Shown: positions 1-9,296, numbered from the stretch's first letter. The stretch: 41,408 nt of DNA from Bacteroidaceae bacterium (GCA_017509605.1 JAFWPH010000072.1:1-41408); one strand, 5' to 3'. Numbers and translations are program-made. Notes: generated by a model not told the origin, from the letters alone.

Positions 1-62
1 AAGCTTTCTACTGGCTGGAGTTGTTTTTTACCAACAAAATCCGAATACCAGTCGTTAGCCAT
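1..62 (-). CDS. start of an unknown protein, cut by window edge
   Basis: On the minus strand an ATG at 62 opens a frame that stays open to the window edge, giving 20 codons that begin MANDWYSDFVGKK. No family can be recognised from so short a piece. It could be the 5' end of a real gene reading out of the window, or chance. No clear ribosome binding site or promoter was seen upstream. A short inverted repeat (CCACTTT/AAAGTGG, 121-136) lies upstream. Confidence 0.3.
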   Translation of the reverse strand, partial: MANDWYSDFVGKKQLQPVES

Positions 63-224
63 GTTTCACTAGGAATGTCAGCCAATGACAAAACCCAATA
101 TCAGAATTTATGTAAAACTGCCACTTTTTAAAGTGGGCTCATAAATAAACATCCACAAAAAGTATCGGATTGACAGAATATTCACACAAAACATTAAAGA
201 ATCATCGTTTTTTTAGAGAAAAAG

Positions 225-255
225 TTTGGAATTAGAAGAAAATGCTATAACTTTG
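225..255 (+). promoter_or_regulatory. Bacteroidetes-type promoter
   Basis: TTTG at 225-228 and TAACTTTG at 248-255 are separated by 19 bp, which matches the Bacteroidetes -33/-7 consensus. Transcription would start near 259-262 and run into the hairpins at 308-326 and 329-360. No ORF with a convincing start follows, so the promoter seems to serve a short RNA. Confidence 0.7.
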
Positions 256-259
256 CGCT

Positions 260-363
260 CGTAATTATAAGGTAATTTTTTCAGAGTTAGTTTTTCATAG
301 TATTTAGTTCAATACTCGGTATTGAAGAAAACGGCGGAATATGTGAATATTCCGCCGTTTTTT
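260..363 (+). ncRNA. candidate small RNA with own promoter and terminator
   Basis: About 100 nt lie between a consensus promoter and a strong terminator. The interval holds a hairpin with 8-bp perfect arms (TTCAATAC/GTATTGAA, 308-326, loop TCG) directly before the terminator stem. No ORF in the plus strand makes sense here. It does not resemble 6S, tmRNA or RNase P by size or visible motif. It could also be a leader left over from a lost gene. Confidence 0.45.
329..363 (+). terminator. strong intrinsic terminator
   Basis: A perfect 14-bp stem (AAACGGCGGAATAT paired with ATATTCCGCCGTTT, 329-342 and 347-360) closes on a GTGA tetraloop (GNRA class) and runs into a T tract. The A-rich left side would let it work for the minus strand too, so it may also end the gene cluster that stops at 443. 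Confidence 0.85.
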
Positions 364-442
364 CTATCATATCGCTCTCAACCGTGCGTACAGGCTTTCG
401 ATCGTGGAGTTTGGAAGGAGCAAGAGATATATTCAGACGGGA

Positions 443-979
443 TCACCCGTGAATGACCTCATCCACTCGGATGTCGTGAGGTTCAGAGGGTATGTGCTCC
501 ATGTACTGGAAAGGAAAACACAAGCCTATTTTCTCACATGGGATAAAGGGCAGCAACCGGTCGTAAAAGCCTCGTCCACGACCGAGACGGTGTCCTTCAT
601 CGTCGAAAGCCATGCCGGGGATGACGGCGAGGTCGATGTCGGGGTAGCGAGTGAATGCCTCACCTTCCGGCTCCATGATTCCAAAGGCACCTGTCCGCAT
701 CCTTTCTGGCCGATAGACGCGCAGTTGCAGGTTGTCGTCCACAACGACGGGCAAGAGTATGGTCTTTTGGTCCGCATACTTCATCAGCAAGTCATGGGTG
801 GCGACCTCGTCGGGCAACGAATAATAGAGCAACACCGTAGATGCATGGATGAAAACGGGATGGTGCTCCAACAAGCTCACTACCCTATCCGACATTTGGA
901 GAAGAACATCCTCCCCCAGACGGTGCTTCTCTGCCTTGATGATTTTTCTCAATTCGGCCTTGGTCATGTCATCGGTCAT
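443..979 (-). CDS. 5-formyltetrahydrofolate cyclo-ligase
   Basis: A 178-residue protein of the 5-FTHF cyclo-ligase (MTHFS/YgfA) family, close to the usual size. The enzyme uses ATP to convert 5-formyl-THF to 5,10-methenyl-THF in the cytosol, returning a storage folate to one-carbon metabolism. The glycine-rich family motif RLGRGRGFYDR is at about residues 131-141, and the middle carries LAVIPGMAFDDEG just before it. The chosen start gives MTDDMTKAEL; a second in-frame ATG is four codons in. It begins 14 bp after the stop of the upstream S41 protease, so the two are probably co-transcribed, a common arrangement in Bacteroidales. Confidence 0.92.
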   Translation of the reverse strand: MTDDMTKAELRKIIKAEKHRLGEDVLLQMSDRVVSLLEHHPVFIHASTVLLYYSLPDEVATHDLLMKYADQKTILLPVVVDDNLQLRVYRPERMRTGAFGIMEPEGEAFTRYPDIDLAVIPGMAFDDEGHRLGRGRGFYDRLLPFIPCEKIGLCFPFQYMEHIPSEPHDIRVDEVIHG

Positions 980-993
980 CCATCAGACTCATA

Positions 994-2730
994 TTATGCC
1001 GAGACAATATAGAAAGGTGTGGCCATTCGGGCATCATGTGGCGAGAGACTGCCTTTCGCCACTTTCCTTTCCTCCTCTTTGTCTTCTTTCTTATTCTTGT
1101 TGTCCAAGTCCTTTTCCTCGAGGACAGGCTTGGTCTTTCCCTGCTTGAATATCTCAAGAGCTTTCAGCACTGTGGGGTCATCCTCATTCATATACATCTG
1201 GTAGTCGTTCTGATCGAGTATGGAATAGATGATGTTGCCATAAATGGCGCGTTCGAACAATTCCCTCGACTTGATGATCATGAGGTTGCGCCGCTGGAGT
1301 CCCTTACTGTCAGCGAAGTGCACGAATTTCTCCAGCGTGTTCTGCTTGCGCAGATATTTGGCGATGTCCTTTCCCTCAGTGAACTGCGAGAGTGTCTGAC
1401 GGTTGTCGTCGCAATAGTCGAAGCAGAACTGCGCCACCAATCCGCTCGACACGGCCTGTGAGAAATAGGTGGTGTAGCCCGTGGTGTCCTCGGCCACGAA
1501 ATAGTCGGGCATGACTCCACCGCCCCCATAGACCACGCGTCCAATGCCGGTGTGATAGACGGGCCCGTTCTGCCGGATGCTGTCCTCATTGAAGAACTCC
1601 CCATGCTCATAACGGGCGACAATGTCCATCTCGTAGTCTTTGCCACCGCCATTGGTGTATGGTTTCTGGATGCAACGGCCTGAAGGGGTGTAGTAACGGG
1701 CTATGGTCAGATGAATCAGCGACCCGTCGTTGAATTCTATGGGTTGCTGTACCAAACCCTTACCGAAAGTACGGCGGCCAATAATGACACCTCGGTCGTT
1801 GTCTTGTATGGCTCCCGCGAAAATCTCGGCGGCAGATGCTGTGATTTCGTCAGTGAGCACAATAAGTGGCAACGACTGGTAGGAACCCCTACCATCGCTT
1901 CGGTAGTCCTCGCGCCGTGACTTGCGTCCCTCTGTATAGACGATGAGTTTGTTCTTGGGCAGGAACTCATTGACCATCTGGATGACGGCAGTGAGATAAC
2001 CACCCGTATTGCCACGAAGGTCAACCACCAGACCCTTGAAACCCGCGTATTCGAGGTCGGCCAGCGCCAGGAGCAATTCAGCGTAGGTGGTCTCGCCGAA
2101 GTTCTTGATGCGTATGTAACCCAGTTCAGGGTTGAGCATATAGGTTGAGGTCACGCTATAGACAGGTATATCTCCTCTTATCACCGTGAAATAGACAGGG
2201 TTAGGCTCTCCGTGCCGCTTCACACCGAGTTTCACCTTGGTACCCTTGGGGCCTTTCAACCTGCGCATGGTCTCCTCATTGGTCACTTCCTTTCCCACGA
2301 AAGGTTTGTCGTCCACCGAGATGATACGGTCGCCCGGCAGGATGCCCACATTCTCCGACGGTCCCCCCTTGATGACATTGTTCACATGCACTGTGTCGTC
2401 TTTTATGGTGAACTGCACGCCTATACCGCTGAAACTGCCGCGGAGCTCATCGTTAGCTGTGGCAGCGTCCTTTGCTGATATGTATGAGGAGTGTGGGTCG
2501 AGTTCCGACAGTATGTTGGGCATGGCTTTCTCAACCAGGTCTGAGATATTGACCTTATCCACATATTGGTCATCAATGATGTAGAGTAAGTCGTTGAGTT
2601 TGTTCGACGTGGTGTTGATGATGTTGAGTCGGTTGCCCGAATACCTGTTGGCATAGAAAGTGCCTATCAGTATTCCGATGATGACACTGATGGCAATAAT
2701 GGTGGGTATGAATTTAGATGACTTGTTCAT
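994..2730 (-). CDS. S41 family C-terminal processing protease (CtpA-like)
   Basis: A 578-residue serine protease of the tail-specific/C-terminal processing type. It opens with a membrane anchor or signal segment (residues 8-26), so the body should lie in the periplasm. A PDZ domain follows (about 90-185), then the S41 catalytic core. The catalytic dyad is readable: Ser299 in EITASAAEI and Lys324 in RTFGKG. The C-terminus is charged and low in complexity (about 545-565, rich in K, E and D). Such proteases trim or degrade exported proteins. The gene lies 39 bp after the dCMP deaminase and 14 bp before the folate cyclo-ligase, suggesting a three-gene operon. Confidence 0.93.
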   Translation of the reverse strand: MNKSSKFIPTIIAISVIIGILIGTFYANRYSGNRLNIINTTSNKLNDLLYIIDDQYVDKVNISDLVEKAMPNILSELDPHSSYISAKDAATANDELRGSFSGIGVQFTIKDDTVHVNNVIKGGPSENVGILPGDRIISVDDKPFVGKEVTNEETMRRLKGPKGTKVKLGVKRHGEPNPVYFTVIRGDIPVYSVTSTYMLNPELGYIRIKNFGETTYAELLLALADLEYAGFKGLVVDLRGNTGGYLTAVIQMVNEFLPKNKLIVYTEGRKSRREDYRSDGRGSYQSLPLIVLTDEITASAAEIFAGAIQDNDRGVIIGRRTFGKGLVQQPIEFNDGSLIHLTIARYYTPSGRCIQKPYTNGGGKDYEMDIVARYEHGEFFNEDSIRQNGPVYHTGIGRVVYGGGGVMPDYFVAEDTTGYTTYFSQAVSSGLVAQFCFDYCDDNRQTLSQFTEGKDIAKYLRKQNTLEKFVHFADSKGLQRRNLMIIKSRELFERAIYGNIIYSILDQNDYQMYMNEDDPTVLKALEIFKQGKTKPVLEEKDLDNKNKKEDKEEERKVAKGSLSPHDARMATPFYIVSA

Positions 2731-2769
2731 GCTTCTTCTGGTTGAAGTGTTGTGCGTTATTTTGTGTTT

Positions 2770-3216
2770 TTATTTGTCCTTGCCGTCAGACTCATTGAGG
2801 TCGATGAACTCTACGTCGATGCCAGCTCTTTTCAGCAGGTTGATACCATCGTCAAGCCGGTAGGTGTTGGCGTAGAGCACCCTCTTGATGCCAGACTGGA
2901 TGATGAGTTTGGCACATTCGATGCAAGGAGAGTCGGTGATGTACATAGTAGCTCCCTTGCTGGAGTTGTGGCTTCTGGCCAGTTTGGTAATGGCGTTGGC
3001 CTCGGCGTGCAGCACGTAGGGCTTGGTGGTGTTGTTCTCGTCTTCGCAGATGTTCTCGAATCCGGAAGGAGTGCCATTATACCCGTCGGAGATGATCATG
3101 TTGTCCTTCACCACGAGCGCCCCTACTTTGCGGCGCTCGCAATAGGAGTTCTCGGCCCATATCCGGGCCATTCTCAGGTAACGTCTGTCGAGGAGCGATT
3201 GTTTGTTGCTGTCCAT
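2770..3216 (-). CDS. dCMP deaminase (ComEB-like)
   Basis: A 148-residue cytidine/deoxycytidylate deaminase family protein. It converts dCMP to dUMP, feeding thymidylate synthesis. The zinc site is complete: HAEANAI with His70 and the proton-shuttling Glu72, and PCIEC with Cys98 and Cys101. Length fits the family. It is the first gene of the likely operon with the S41 protease and folate cyclo-ligase. dUMP is the substrate of folate-dependent thymidylate synthase, so the folate gene in the same operon makes metabolic sense. Confidence 0.92.
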   Translation of the reverse strand: MDSNKQSLLDRRYLRMARIWAENSYCERRKVGALVVKDNMIISDGYNGTPSGFENICEDENNTTKPYVLHAEANAITKLARSHNSSKGATMYITDSPCIECAKLIIQSGIKRVLYANTYRLDDGINLLKRAGIDVEFIDLNESDGKDK

Positions 3217-3273
3217 ATTGATATGGTAATTATTATCAGGATTTGGGAATGAAGTGATGTCGGAGTGTCGAAA

Positions 3274-3301
3274 TCGTTATAACGAAATAACGGAATAACG
3301 A
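3274..3301. repeat. CGTTATAACG/CGAAATAACG palindromic repeat, copy 1
   Basis: Overlapping short palindromic elements: CGTTATAACG (3275-3284, perfect palindrome), CGAAATAACG (3283-3292) and CGGAATAACG (3291-3300). The same elements recur upstream of the GlnRS gene (30045-30094). It lies upstream of the dCMP deaminase. It is likely a small dispersed intergenic repeat rather than an operator specific to this gene. Confidence 0.6.
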
Positions 3302-3335
3302 GAATCTCTTTTCTATGTTTGATGATCTGATTGAG

Positions 3336-3791
3336 TTATTTATTGCCTCTCATTGAACCCATGTTGATGTAGCTGTTGTCGTCGCTGAAAATCTCAAGGA
3401 TATTGGAATCGCCCGAATACCTGGTGACATTCTTGATGACTCGGAAGATGTTGGCATCGAGAACGCTTTCCTCGCAGTTGACAGACGAGGTGACATTCAT
3501 CTTCAGTCTGCGGTGTCCACCGTCAGCCTCCCAGTTACCACTGAAACTGGTGTTGGTGGATAGTTTGCCAGTGAAGGTTCCTTGACTGAAGATGATCCAA
3601 TAGCTGTCCTTGTTGACATAAAGGCTGCTCACTTGGTCTTTGGTGAAGTCCGTGCCATTGAGTTTGCCACCACTCATATACCAGGTCTTACCAATGAAGA
3701 TATCGTTGATATCATCATCGGTGGAGCAGGCCACAAGAGTGAAGACAGACAGTAGTGAGAGGAATGATATTTTTATGAAATTTAAATTCAT
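3336..3791 (-). CDS. small lipoprotein of unknown function
   Basis: A 151-residue protein with a lipoprotein signal peptide: hydrophobic residues 8-20 followed by the lipobox LVAC, with the cysteine at residue 22. The body, from 'GKTWYMSGGKLNGTDFTKDQ' on, is a short beta-rich domain. The pattern resembles the NigD/DUF4847-like small lipoproteins of Bacteroidales, but I am not certain of the family. No catalytic motif is visible. It starts 13 bp after the M3 peptidase stop and may be read from the same transcript. The final cysteine-containing stretch (NCEES) offers a single extra thiol. Confidence 0.75.
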   Translation of the reverse strand: MNLNFIKISFLSLLSVFTLVACSTDDDINDIFIGKTWYMSGGKLNGTDFTKDQVSSLYVNKDSYWIIFSQGTFTGKLSTNTSFSGNWEADGGHRRLKMNVTSSVNCEESVLDANIFRVIKNVTRYSGDSNILEIFSDDNSYINMGSMRGNK

Positions 3792-3804
3792 ATATTCTTG
3801 TATC

Positions 3805-5859
3805 TTAATTTTTTATACCATTTCGTTCAAGTAAAGCTTTAATTGATGGCTCTTGACCGCGGAATCGTTTATAGAGCGTCATTGGGTGTTCCGTTCCGCC
3901 TTTGGAAAGGATGTTGTCGCGGAAACTCTGGGCGGTCTTTCTGTCAAAGATGCCGTTCTGCTTGAACAAGGAGAAGGCGTCGGCATCGAGTATCTCAGCC
4001 CACTTGTAACTGTAGTAACCCGCAGCGTATCCGCCGGCCATGATATGGGAGAACTGCACGGTCATGCAGGTGCCTTCGACCTCAGGCAGAAGCCTTACTT
4101 GCTGGAAGGCCTGTCGCTCATGCTGGATGATGTCGTCGGTGAGGGGTTCTTTGATGTCGTAGTACGACATGTCGAGCAGCCCGAACGACACCTGACGGAT
4201 GCAGGAGTATGCCACGCAGAAGTTGCGGCTCCGCTGTAGCCGGTTAATGATGTCCTCGGGCACTGGCTCACCTGTTTGGTAATGGAAGGCGAAGGTGTTG
4301 AGGAAGTCGCGCTCCATGGCATAGTTCTCCATGAACTGCGAGGGCAGTTCCACGAAGTCCCAATAGACGTTTGTTCCGCTGAGGCTCTTGTGGCGTGTGT
4401 TGGCAAACATGCCATGGAGTGAGTGTCCGAACTCATGGAGGAAAGTCTCCACCTCACCGAGAGTGAGCAAAGCTGGTTTGGTGTCGGTGGGTTTGGTGAG
4501 ATTCATCACCACCGACACTTGTGGTCGGCTATTCTCCCCCTCATCGTCAATCCATTGCTCCTTGTAGCTGGTCATCCAAGCCCCCGCTTGTTTTCCCTCG
4601 CGTGGATGGAAGTCGCAATACAACACTGAGAGGAATTGTCCGTCGGCATCGAAGACCTCGTAGGCTTCCACATCGGGATGATAGACGGGGATGTCTTTAT
4701 TGGGTTTGAAAGTGATGCCGTAGAGTCGTGTGGCGAGTCCGAACACCCCTTTCTTCACTTGACTGAGCTCCAGGTAAGGACGCATGATTTCGGAATTGAT
4801 ATTGTAGTCTCGTTCCAGGAGTTTGTTGGAATAATAGCCCATATCCCAAGGCATGAGTTGGAAGTTGTCGCCTTCCATTTCCTTGGCCAGTTTCTCCACT
4901 TCCGCCACCTCCTTTTGGGCTGTGGGCAAGTAGGCCTCGGTGAGTTGTGAAAGCATACGCTCCACATTCGTTCTGTTCTCGGCCATGCGGTTCACCAACA
5001 CATAGTCAGCGTAAGTCTCATAACCCAGGAGATTGGCGAGATGGAGTCTCAGATTCACAATGCGGCGGCATATCTCCATATTGTTCTCCTTGTTGTCGTG
5101 TGTGCAGATGGTGTTGTAGGCCATATGCATCTTCTGGCGGAGCTCACGTCGGCTGCTGTAGGTGATAAAGGGTATGTAGCTCGGTGCGTTGAGTGTGAAC
5201 ACCCACCCGTCGAGGCCTTTCTCCTTGGCGCAGAGGCGTGCGGCCTCAATAGCTGTTGGTTGCAGTCCGTCGAGGTCCTTCTCGTCGGTGATATGGAGCG
5301 TGAAGGCATTGATTTCAGCGAGTTTGTTCTGAGAGAACTGCAAAGTGAGTTGGCTGAGTTCGGTCGTAGTCTTGCGATAGTCCTCTTTTTGTTGTTCATC
5401 GAGATTGGCCCCGTTTCGAACAAATCCGTCATAAGTTTTGTGGAGCAGCATCTGTTCCTCAGGGGTGAGCTCTTGCAATTTCGTCTCGTCGGAGTGATAA
5501 TAGTCATAGACGGCTTTCACCCGCTGGAAGAGTTTGGGGTTCAGACTGATGTCGTTGCTGTGTTCGGAGAGCACGGGCGACATCTTCTGTGCCAGCGCCT
5601 CCATCTGGTCGTTTGTCTCCGCGCTGTGGAGGTTGAAGAAAACGGTGGTGACCCTTTCGAGCAGTTCGCCCGTGTTCTCCATCGCGCAGATGGTATTTTT
5701 GAATGTGGGCGGCTCAGGGTTGTTGACGATACGCTCCACCTCCTCATTCTCTATCCGTATGCCCTCGAGCATCGCTGGCTCATAGTCCTCCAGCCGTATG
5801 CGGTCGAAAGGAAAGGTGTGGTGAGGTGTGTTATAATTATCAATGAAAATATTGCTCAT
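3805..5859 (-). CDS. M3 family metallopeptidase (oligopeptidase A / Dcp-like)
   Basis: A 684-residue zinc oligopeptidase, of normal length for the M3A group (thimet oligopeptidase, OpdA, Dcp). It hydrolyses short peptides. The HExxH zinc motif is HEFGH at 475-479, with Glu504 in WDFVELPSQF as the likely third zinc ligand, and the C-terminal GGYAAGYYSYKWAE substrate-binding motif is present. No signal peptide is visible, so it should be cytoplasmic. The start MSNIFIDNYN lies 9 bp after the stop of the Crp/Fnr-type regulator, so the two are probably co-transcribed. Confidence 0.93.
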   Translation of the reverse strand: MSNIFIDNYNTPHHTFPFDRIRLEDYEPAMLEGIRIENEEVERIVNNPEPPTFKNTICAMENTGELLERVTTVFFNLHSAETNDQMEALAQKMSPVLSEHSNDISLNPKLFQRVKAVYDYYHSDETKLQELTPEEQMLLHKTYDGFVRNGANLDEQQKEDYRKTTTELSQLTLQFSQNKLAEINAFTLHITDEKDLDGLQPTAIEAARLCAKEKGLDGWVFTLNAPSYIPFITYSSRRELRQKMHMAYNTICTHDNKENNMEICRRIVNLRLHLANLLGYETYADYVLVNRMAENRTNVERMLSQLTEAYLPTAQKEVAEVEKLAKEMEGDNFQLMPWDMGYYSNKLLERDYNINSEIMRPYLELSQVKKGVFGLATRLYGITFKPNKDIPVYHPDVEAYEVFDADGQFLSVLYCDFHPREGKQAGAWMTSYKEQWIDDEGENSRPQVSVVMNLTKPTDTKPALLTLGEVETFLHEFGHSLHGMFANTRHKSLSGTNVYWDFVELPSQFMENYAMERDFLNTFAFHYQTGEPVPEDIINRLQRSRNFCVAYSCIRQVSFGLLDMSYYDIKEPLTDDIIQHERQAFQQVRLLPEVEGTCMTVQFSHIMAGGYAAGYYSYKWAEILDADAFSLFKQNGIFDRKTAQSFRDNILSKGGTEHPMTLYKRFRGQEPSIKALLERNGIKN

Positions 5860-5868
5860 AATGTCTGT

Positions 5869-6555
5869 TTATTCGTAAAAATAAGAGGCCATAGCCTTCT
5901 CAAGGCTGTTCATGATGATGCCCATTCGTTTCAGTTGCAGTATCTCTTGGTCTTGCAGGTTGTTGAGTCCACGCGAAACATTGGCCCTCGACTCACCAAG
6001 CATTTCGGCCAAGTCCTCCATCTTCACCTTCACCATCTTGTAACCGTTCATGACAGTGGAATGCATGCAGAAGAAACGGATGATCCTCTTCTCTATCGGT
6101 CCGTTGTTCTTGTAATCCCATACTTGCTGCTGCACTTTTTGGAATCGTGTGCTGAGCATGTTGAGCATGTTGGTACGTACCACGTCGTAATTGATGAGAT
6201 AGTTCTTGAAGACGTTCTTATCGACAAGGAAAGAGCTGCCTGCAGTGACGAACTTGTAGGTGCGCAGGTAGTCCTGGTTGTATCCGAAAATGCCTTCCGG
6301 CTCAATGAGCGCGGGTGCGTTGAGGACTTCAATGAAACGGAACTTTCCACTGGCCGACACATACTCAGCGGAGTATCGTCCACTGAGGATGTAGATGAGT
6401 TGGTTGTGTCTGTCCCCCCTCACCACGATTGTCTCCCTCTCCTTGTTCTGGCAGAAGTCGAGTTTGATTTTCTCGAAGATCTGTTGCAGTTGTCTGATGC
6501 TCAGTCCTTGGAAAAGTGGCAAAAGCTGTATGCGTTCGAACATCGTGAGTTCCAT
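5869..6555 (-). CDS. Crp/Fnr family transcriptional regulator
   Basis: A 228-residue protein with an N-terminal cyclic-nucleotide-binding-type beta-roll (about 10-125), a long dimerisation helix (about 126-150) and a C-terminal winged helix. The helix-turn-helix is at about 178-200 (KMEDLAEMLGESRANVSRGL). The few cysteines (35, 163) do not form the N-terminal Fnr iron-sulfur pattern, so the effector cannot be named. It is first in a likely operon with the M3 peptidase. Bacteroidales encode many such regulators and the target genes cannot be read from the sequence. Confidence 0.88.
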   Translation of the reverse strand: MELTMFERIQLLPLFQGLSIRQLQQIFEKIKLDFCQNKERETIVVRGDRHNQLIYILSGRYSAEYVSASGKFRFIEVLNAPALIEPEGIFGYNQDYLRTYKFVTAGSSFLVDKNVFKNYLINYDVVRTNMLNMLSTRFQKVQQQVWDYKNNGPIEKRIIRFFCMHSTVMNGYKMVKVKMEDLAEMLGESRANVSRGLNNLQDQEILQLKRMGIIMNSLEKAMASYFYE

Positions 6556-6590
6556 AAGAAGCCCTGTTTAGTGTTATGAAATTCAAACTA

Positions 6591-6598
6591 CAAATTTA
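6591..6598 (-). promoter_or_regulatory. -7 element upstream of the Crp/Fnr gene
   Basis: CAAATTTA on the plus strand reads TAAATTTG on the minus strand, the Bacteroidetes -7 consensus. It lies 36 bp upstream of the regulator start. No good -33 TTTG is visible at the expected distance. Confidence 0.5.
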
Positions 6599-6718
6599 CG
6601 ATTATTATCTGAATTCCGTATCGTTTGTTAAGTTTTTTTCAGAAAATAACCAGGAAGAGCGAACTTTATGAACCAGTAAAACTAAAGCCAGTCAAACCAA
6701 TCTATTTCAGCAAGCCTT

Positions 6719-9244
6719 CTACAGTTTCTTTTCTCCGTACATGGAGTTCCACCATTGTGGTTCGTCCTTGAGCCATCGGTCAAACCAGGCGAAGATGGTG
6801 TTCTGCCATTGGATGCGCTTGTTGTAGTCGAGAATGTGATGGTTCTGTCCATCAACCAGCACCATGGCTGTGGGGCGTCCAAGCAGTTTGAGCGCGGTGT
6901 ACATCTGTATGCTCTCGCCAACGGGCACATTGGTATCGGCTGTTCCGTGCAGGAAGAGGAGCGGTGTGTGGATCTTGTCGGCATTGAAGAGCGGACTCTG
7001 ATCCACATAGAGTTTTTTGTCGGTCCAGGGATAGGAGTTGGCCATGGAGACCTCGCTGTAGGAATAGCCCCAGTAGCCCTCGCCCCAGTAGCTGGTGTGG
7101 TCGGATATGCCGGCATGGGAGATGGCGGCGGCGAAGATGTCGGTCTGTGTCTGCAGGTACTGCGTCATGAACCCACCGTAACTGGCGCCGATGCATCCAA
7201 TTTTGTCCTTGTTAACCCAAGCGTGCTCACTGCAGAACTGCTTGGTGGCACCGATGATGTCTTCTGCCACTCCTTTACCGGCAGTGTTGACATGGCGTGA
7301 GGAAAACTCCTGTCCGAAACCAGTGGCTCCGCTGGGGTTCACAATCAATACCACATAGCCAAGAGCGGCGTATGCATGCTGGGGATAGCGGTTCTCGAAA
7401 TTCCGGCTGGTAGGAGAGCATCCGCCATAGTAATTCACTATCATGGGGTATTTCTTAGTTGCATCGAAATGAGGTGGCAGGTAATATCGGCAGCAGATGG
7501 TGTCGCCTCGGTCGTTGAGGTAGTTCCATGCTGTGCATTCACCCAGTTCCACCCCTTTGAGGCGCTCTGCGGAGAGGTCCTCCAGCAGGGAGGATTTGAG
7601 ACTCTTGGTCGAGAGGGTGTAAAGTCTGTCGCTATTGGAAGCGCCTTGTCCATAGAATGCCATGACGGGGGCGGAATTGGCAGCACTGAAACTCATCACC
7701 ATCTCCTCGGGTGTGTCAATGCGGCGAATCTTCCCGTCTTTGGGATTGAGTTGGAACAGGTGCATGCAATCCTTGTCCTCGGCATTGAAGTAAACCATGC
7801 CATCAGCTTTGTTCCATAACACCCGCTGCACATTTGGGTTGAACTGGCGGGTAAGCGCACGTATCTTTCTCATCAAGGTCTCCTTGTTCTGGAGAGGACG
7901 TGCAGGTGTATCAACATAAACATTCTTAAACAATCTGCCATCGATGTCCAACAGGAAAAGTTGTGTGTCGATCATGCTGGGCACCCTACCCTCAGGCACC
8001 ACGTTGCCCACACCTCCGAGTGCCTCGGGAGAACCTGAAATCAGCACTTGCTTTCCGTCGGGTGAGAAGAGTGCGCCACCGACGAATCCGTCCTTCACCA
8101 CGAGGGTGTCTGTGTGCATGGTGCTCAGGTTGAGACGGAAAATGGATGTCACGGTAGTGGGGCGTTGTGTGAGTCGGTTTTCCGACTTGCTAATCAACAA
8201 ATAACGACCGTCGGCACTGATATCGTTGAGATAGACACTATGGTAGCCGAAAGACAACGGAGTGCAGAGTCCTGTGGAGATGTCGTATTTGAGCAGCTGG
8301 TTGCGGTTGCGCCAGCCAGGCTGACGGTCTTCGGGTTCCACCACCTCGAATACACCGCTGTCTTTTTCTTTCTCACCCTCTTCCCTATGGTTGATGATGA
8401 GATAGTCCTCGTTGGGCGACATGGTGAAAGAACCGTCAGGCAAGTTCTCTGCAATGATGTTTTCCTCTCCCGTACGAGGATCAATAGCGTAGAGCGTGTT
8501 GTGTCCTTGGTTGTCGCGGCGAGTGGAATAATACTTGTTGGTCTTAGGCATCCAGTGTCCGTTGACATTGCTGTTGACAATCCGCTGTTGCTGCAGGTCC
8601 CACAGTTTTGAGCTGTAGTCGGTGCTTCCTCCCTCACGGGTTTGTGAATAGCTGACAATGGCGTAATGGCCGTCGGGCGACACCTCAATGCCGCTGTAAC
8701 GTCTGCCGAGCAGCACATCGAGCAAGGTGTAACGACGTTGGCCGTCAGTGGGGACGACCTCCACCACTCCATCGCGCTCTGTCTTCACCTTGATGTCCAA
8801 GGTGTCGTTTTTTCCAGGCTGTGACAGGTACTTCACCACCACCTCATGTGTGGCGGGCTGAAGTGTAGTCTTTCCTCCCGCACATTCCTTGCCGTCAACC
8901 AGCAGACGGTAGTTGTGCAAGCCTGAGACCTTGATTTCCGCGTCGGTGAATGATGTGTTCTGCAAGTTGAAGGCCAGCAGATGCAATGCTGGTCCGTCAT
9001 TACATGGCGGCAGTTGTCCTGCGGATACGGCCTTACCCTCTTTCACCATCGCAAGGTTCATTGGAGACTTGAGCCATTCCTCGTCCTGAAAGGTTTTACC
9101 TTGAAGGTTCACGCTGTCCATCATCACGGGACGCTCAAGCATGTATGGTCCTGCATACCGGCACTCTGTCACGGGTACGTCCTCGGCATAGGTGTAGGTC
9201 GATGCCAGCAGCAACGACACGAAAAAGAATGAATGCTTCATCAT
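6719..9244 (-). CDS. S9 family prolyl oligopeptidase / dipeptidyl peptidase
   Basis: An 841-residue secreted serine peptidase with an N-terminal signal peptide (MMKHSFFFVSLLLASTYTYA). A WD40-like/beta-propeller region follows (about 190-560), then an alpha/beta hydrolase domain (about 600-835). The catalytic triad is readable: Ser688 in GASYGG, Asp770 in HGTADTNVP and His802 in DGQNHH. This is the DPP4/acylaminoacyl-peptidase architecture, acting on oligopeptides in the periplasm. It is monocistronic: its own promoter lies just upstream, and 163 bp separate it from the preceding gene on the right side of the cluster. The exact P1 preference (proline, alanine or other) cannot be read from the sequence. 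Confidence 0.92.
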   Translation of the reverse strand: MMKHSFFFVSLLLASTYTYAEDVPVTECRYAGPYMLERPVMMDSVNLQGKTFQDEEWLKSPMNLAMVKEGKAVSAGQLPPCNDGPALHLLAFNLQNTSFTDAEIKVSGLHNYRLLVDGKECAGGKTTLQPATHEVVVKYLSQPGKNDTLDIKVKTERDGVVEVVPTDGQRRYTLLDVLLGRRYSGIEVSPDGHYAIVSYSQTREGGSTDYSSKLWDLQQQRIVNSNVNGHWMPKTNKYYSTRRDNQGHNTLYAIDPRTGEENIIAENLPDGSFTMSPNEDYLIINHREEGEKEKDSGVFEVVEPEDRQPGWRNRNQLLKYDISTGLCTPLSFGYHSVYLNDISADGRYLLISKSENRLTQRPTTVTSIFRLNLSTMHTDTLVVKDGFVGGALFSPDGKQVLISGSPEALGGVGNVVPEGRVPSMIDTQLFLLDIDGRLFKNVYVDTPARPLQNKETLMRKIRALTRQFNPNVQRVLWNKADGMVYFNAEDKDCMHLFQLNPKDGKIRRIDTPEEMVMSFSAANSAPVMAFYGQGASNSDRLYTLSTKSLKSSLLEDLSAERLKGVELGECTAWNYLNDRGDTICCRYYLPPHFDATKKYPMIVNYYGGCSPTSRNFENRYPQHAYAALGYVVLIVNPSGATGFGQEFSSRHVNTAGKGVAEDIIGATKQFCSEHAWVNKDKIGCIGASYGGFMTQYLQTQTDIFAAAISHAGISDHTSYWGEGYWGYSYSEVSMANSYPWTDKKLYVDQSPLFNADKIHTPLLFLHGTADTNVPVGESIQMYTALKLLGRPTAMVLVDGQNHHILDYNKRIQWQNTIFAWFDRWLKDEPQWWNSMYGEKKL

Positions 9245-9296
9245 AGCTGTCTTTAGTTTTGGGGATGTACTATTTATCCCAATTGGAAAGTTGCCA

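Noticed and set aside
5041..6579. Long plus-strand open frame of about 510 codons
   Set aside because: It lies antisense to the M3 peptidase and Crp/Fnr genes, which have clear family motifs. The frame is a side effect of their codon use.
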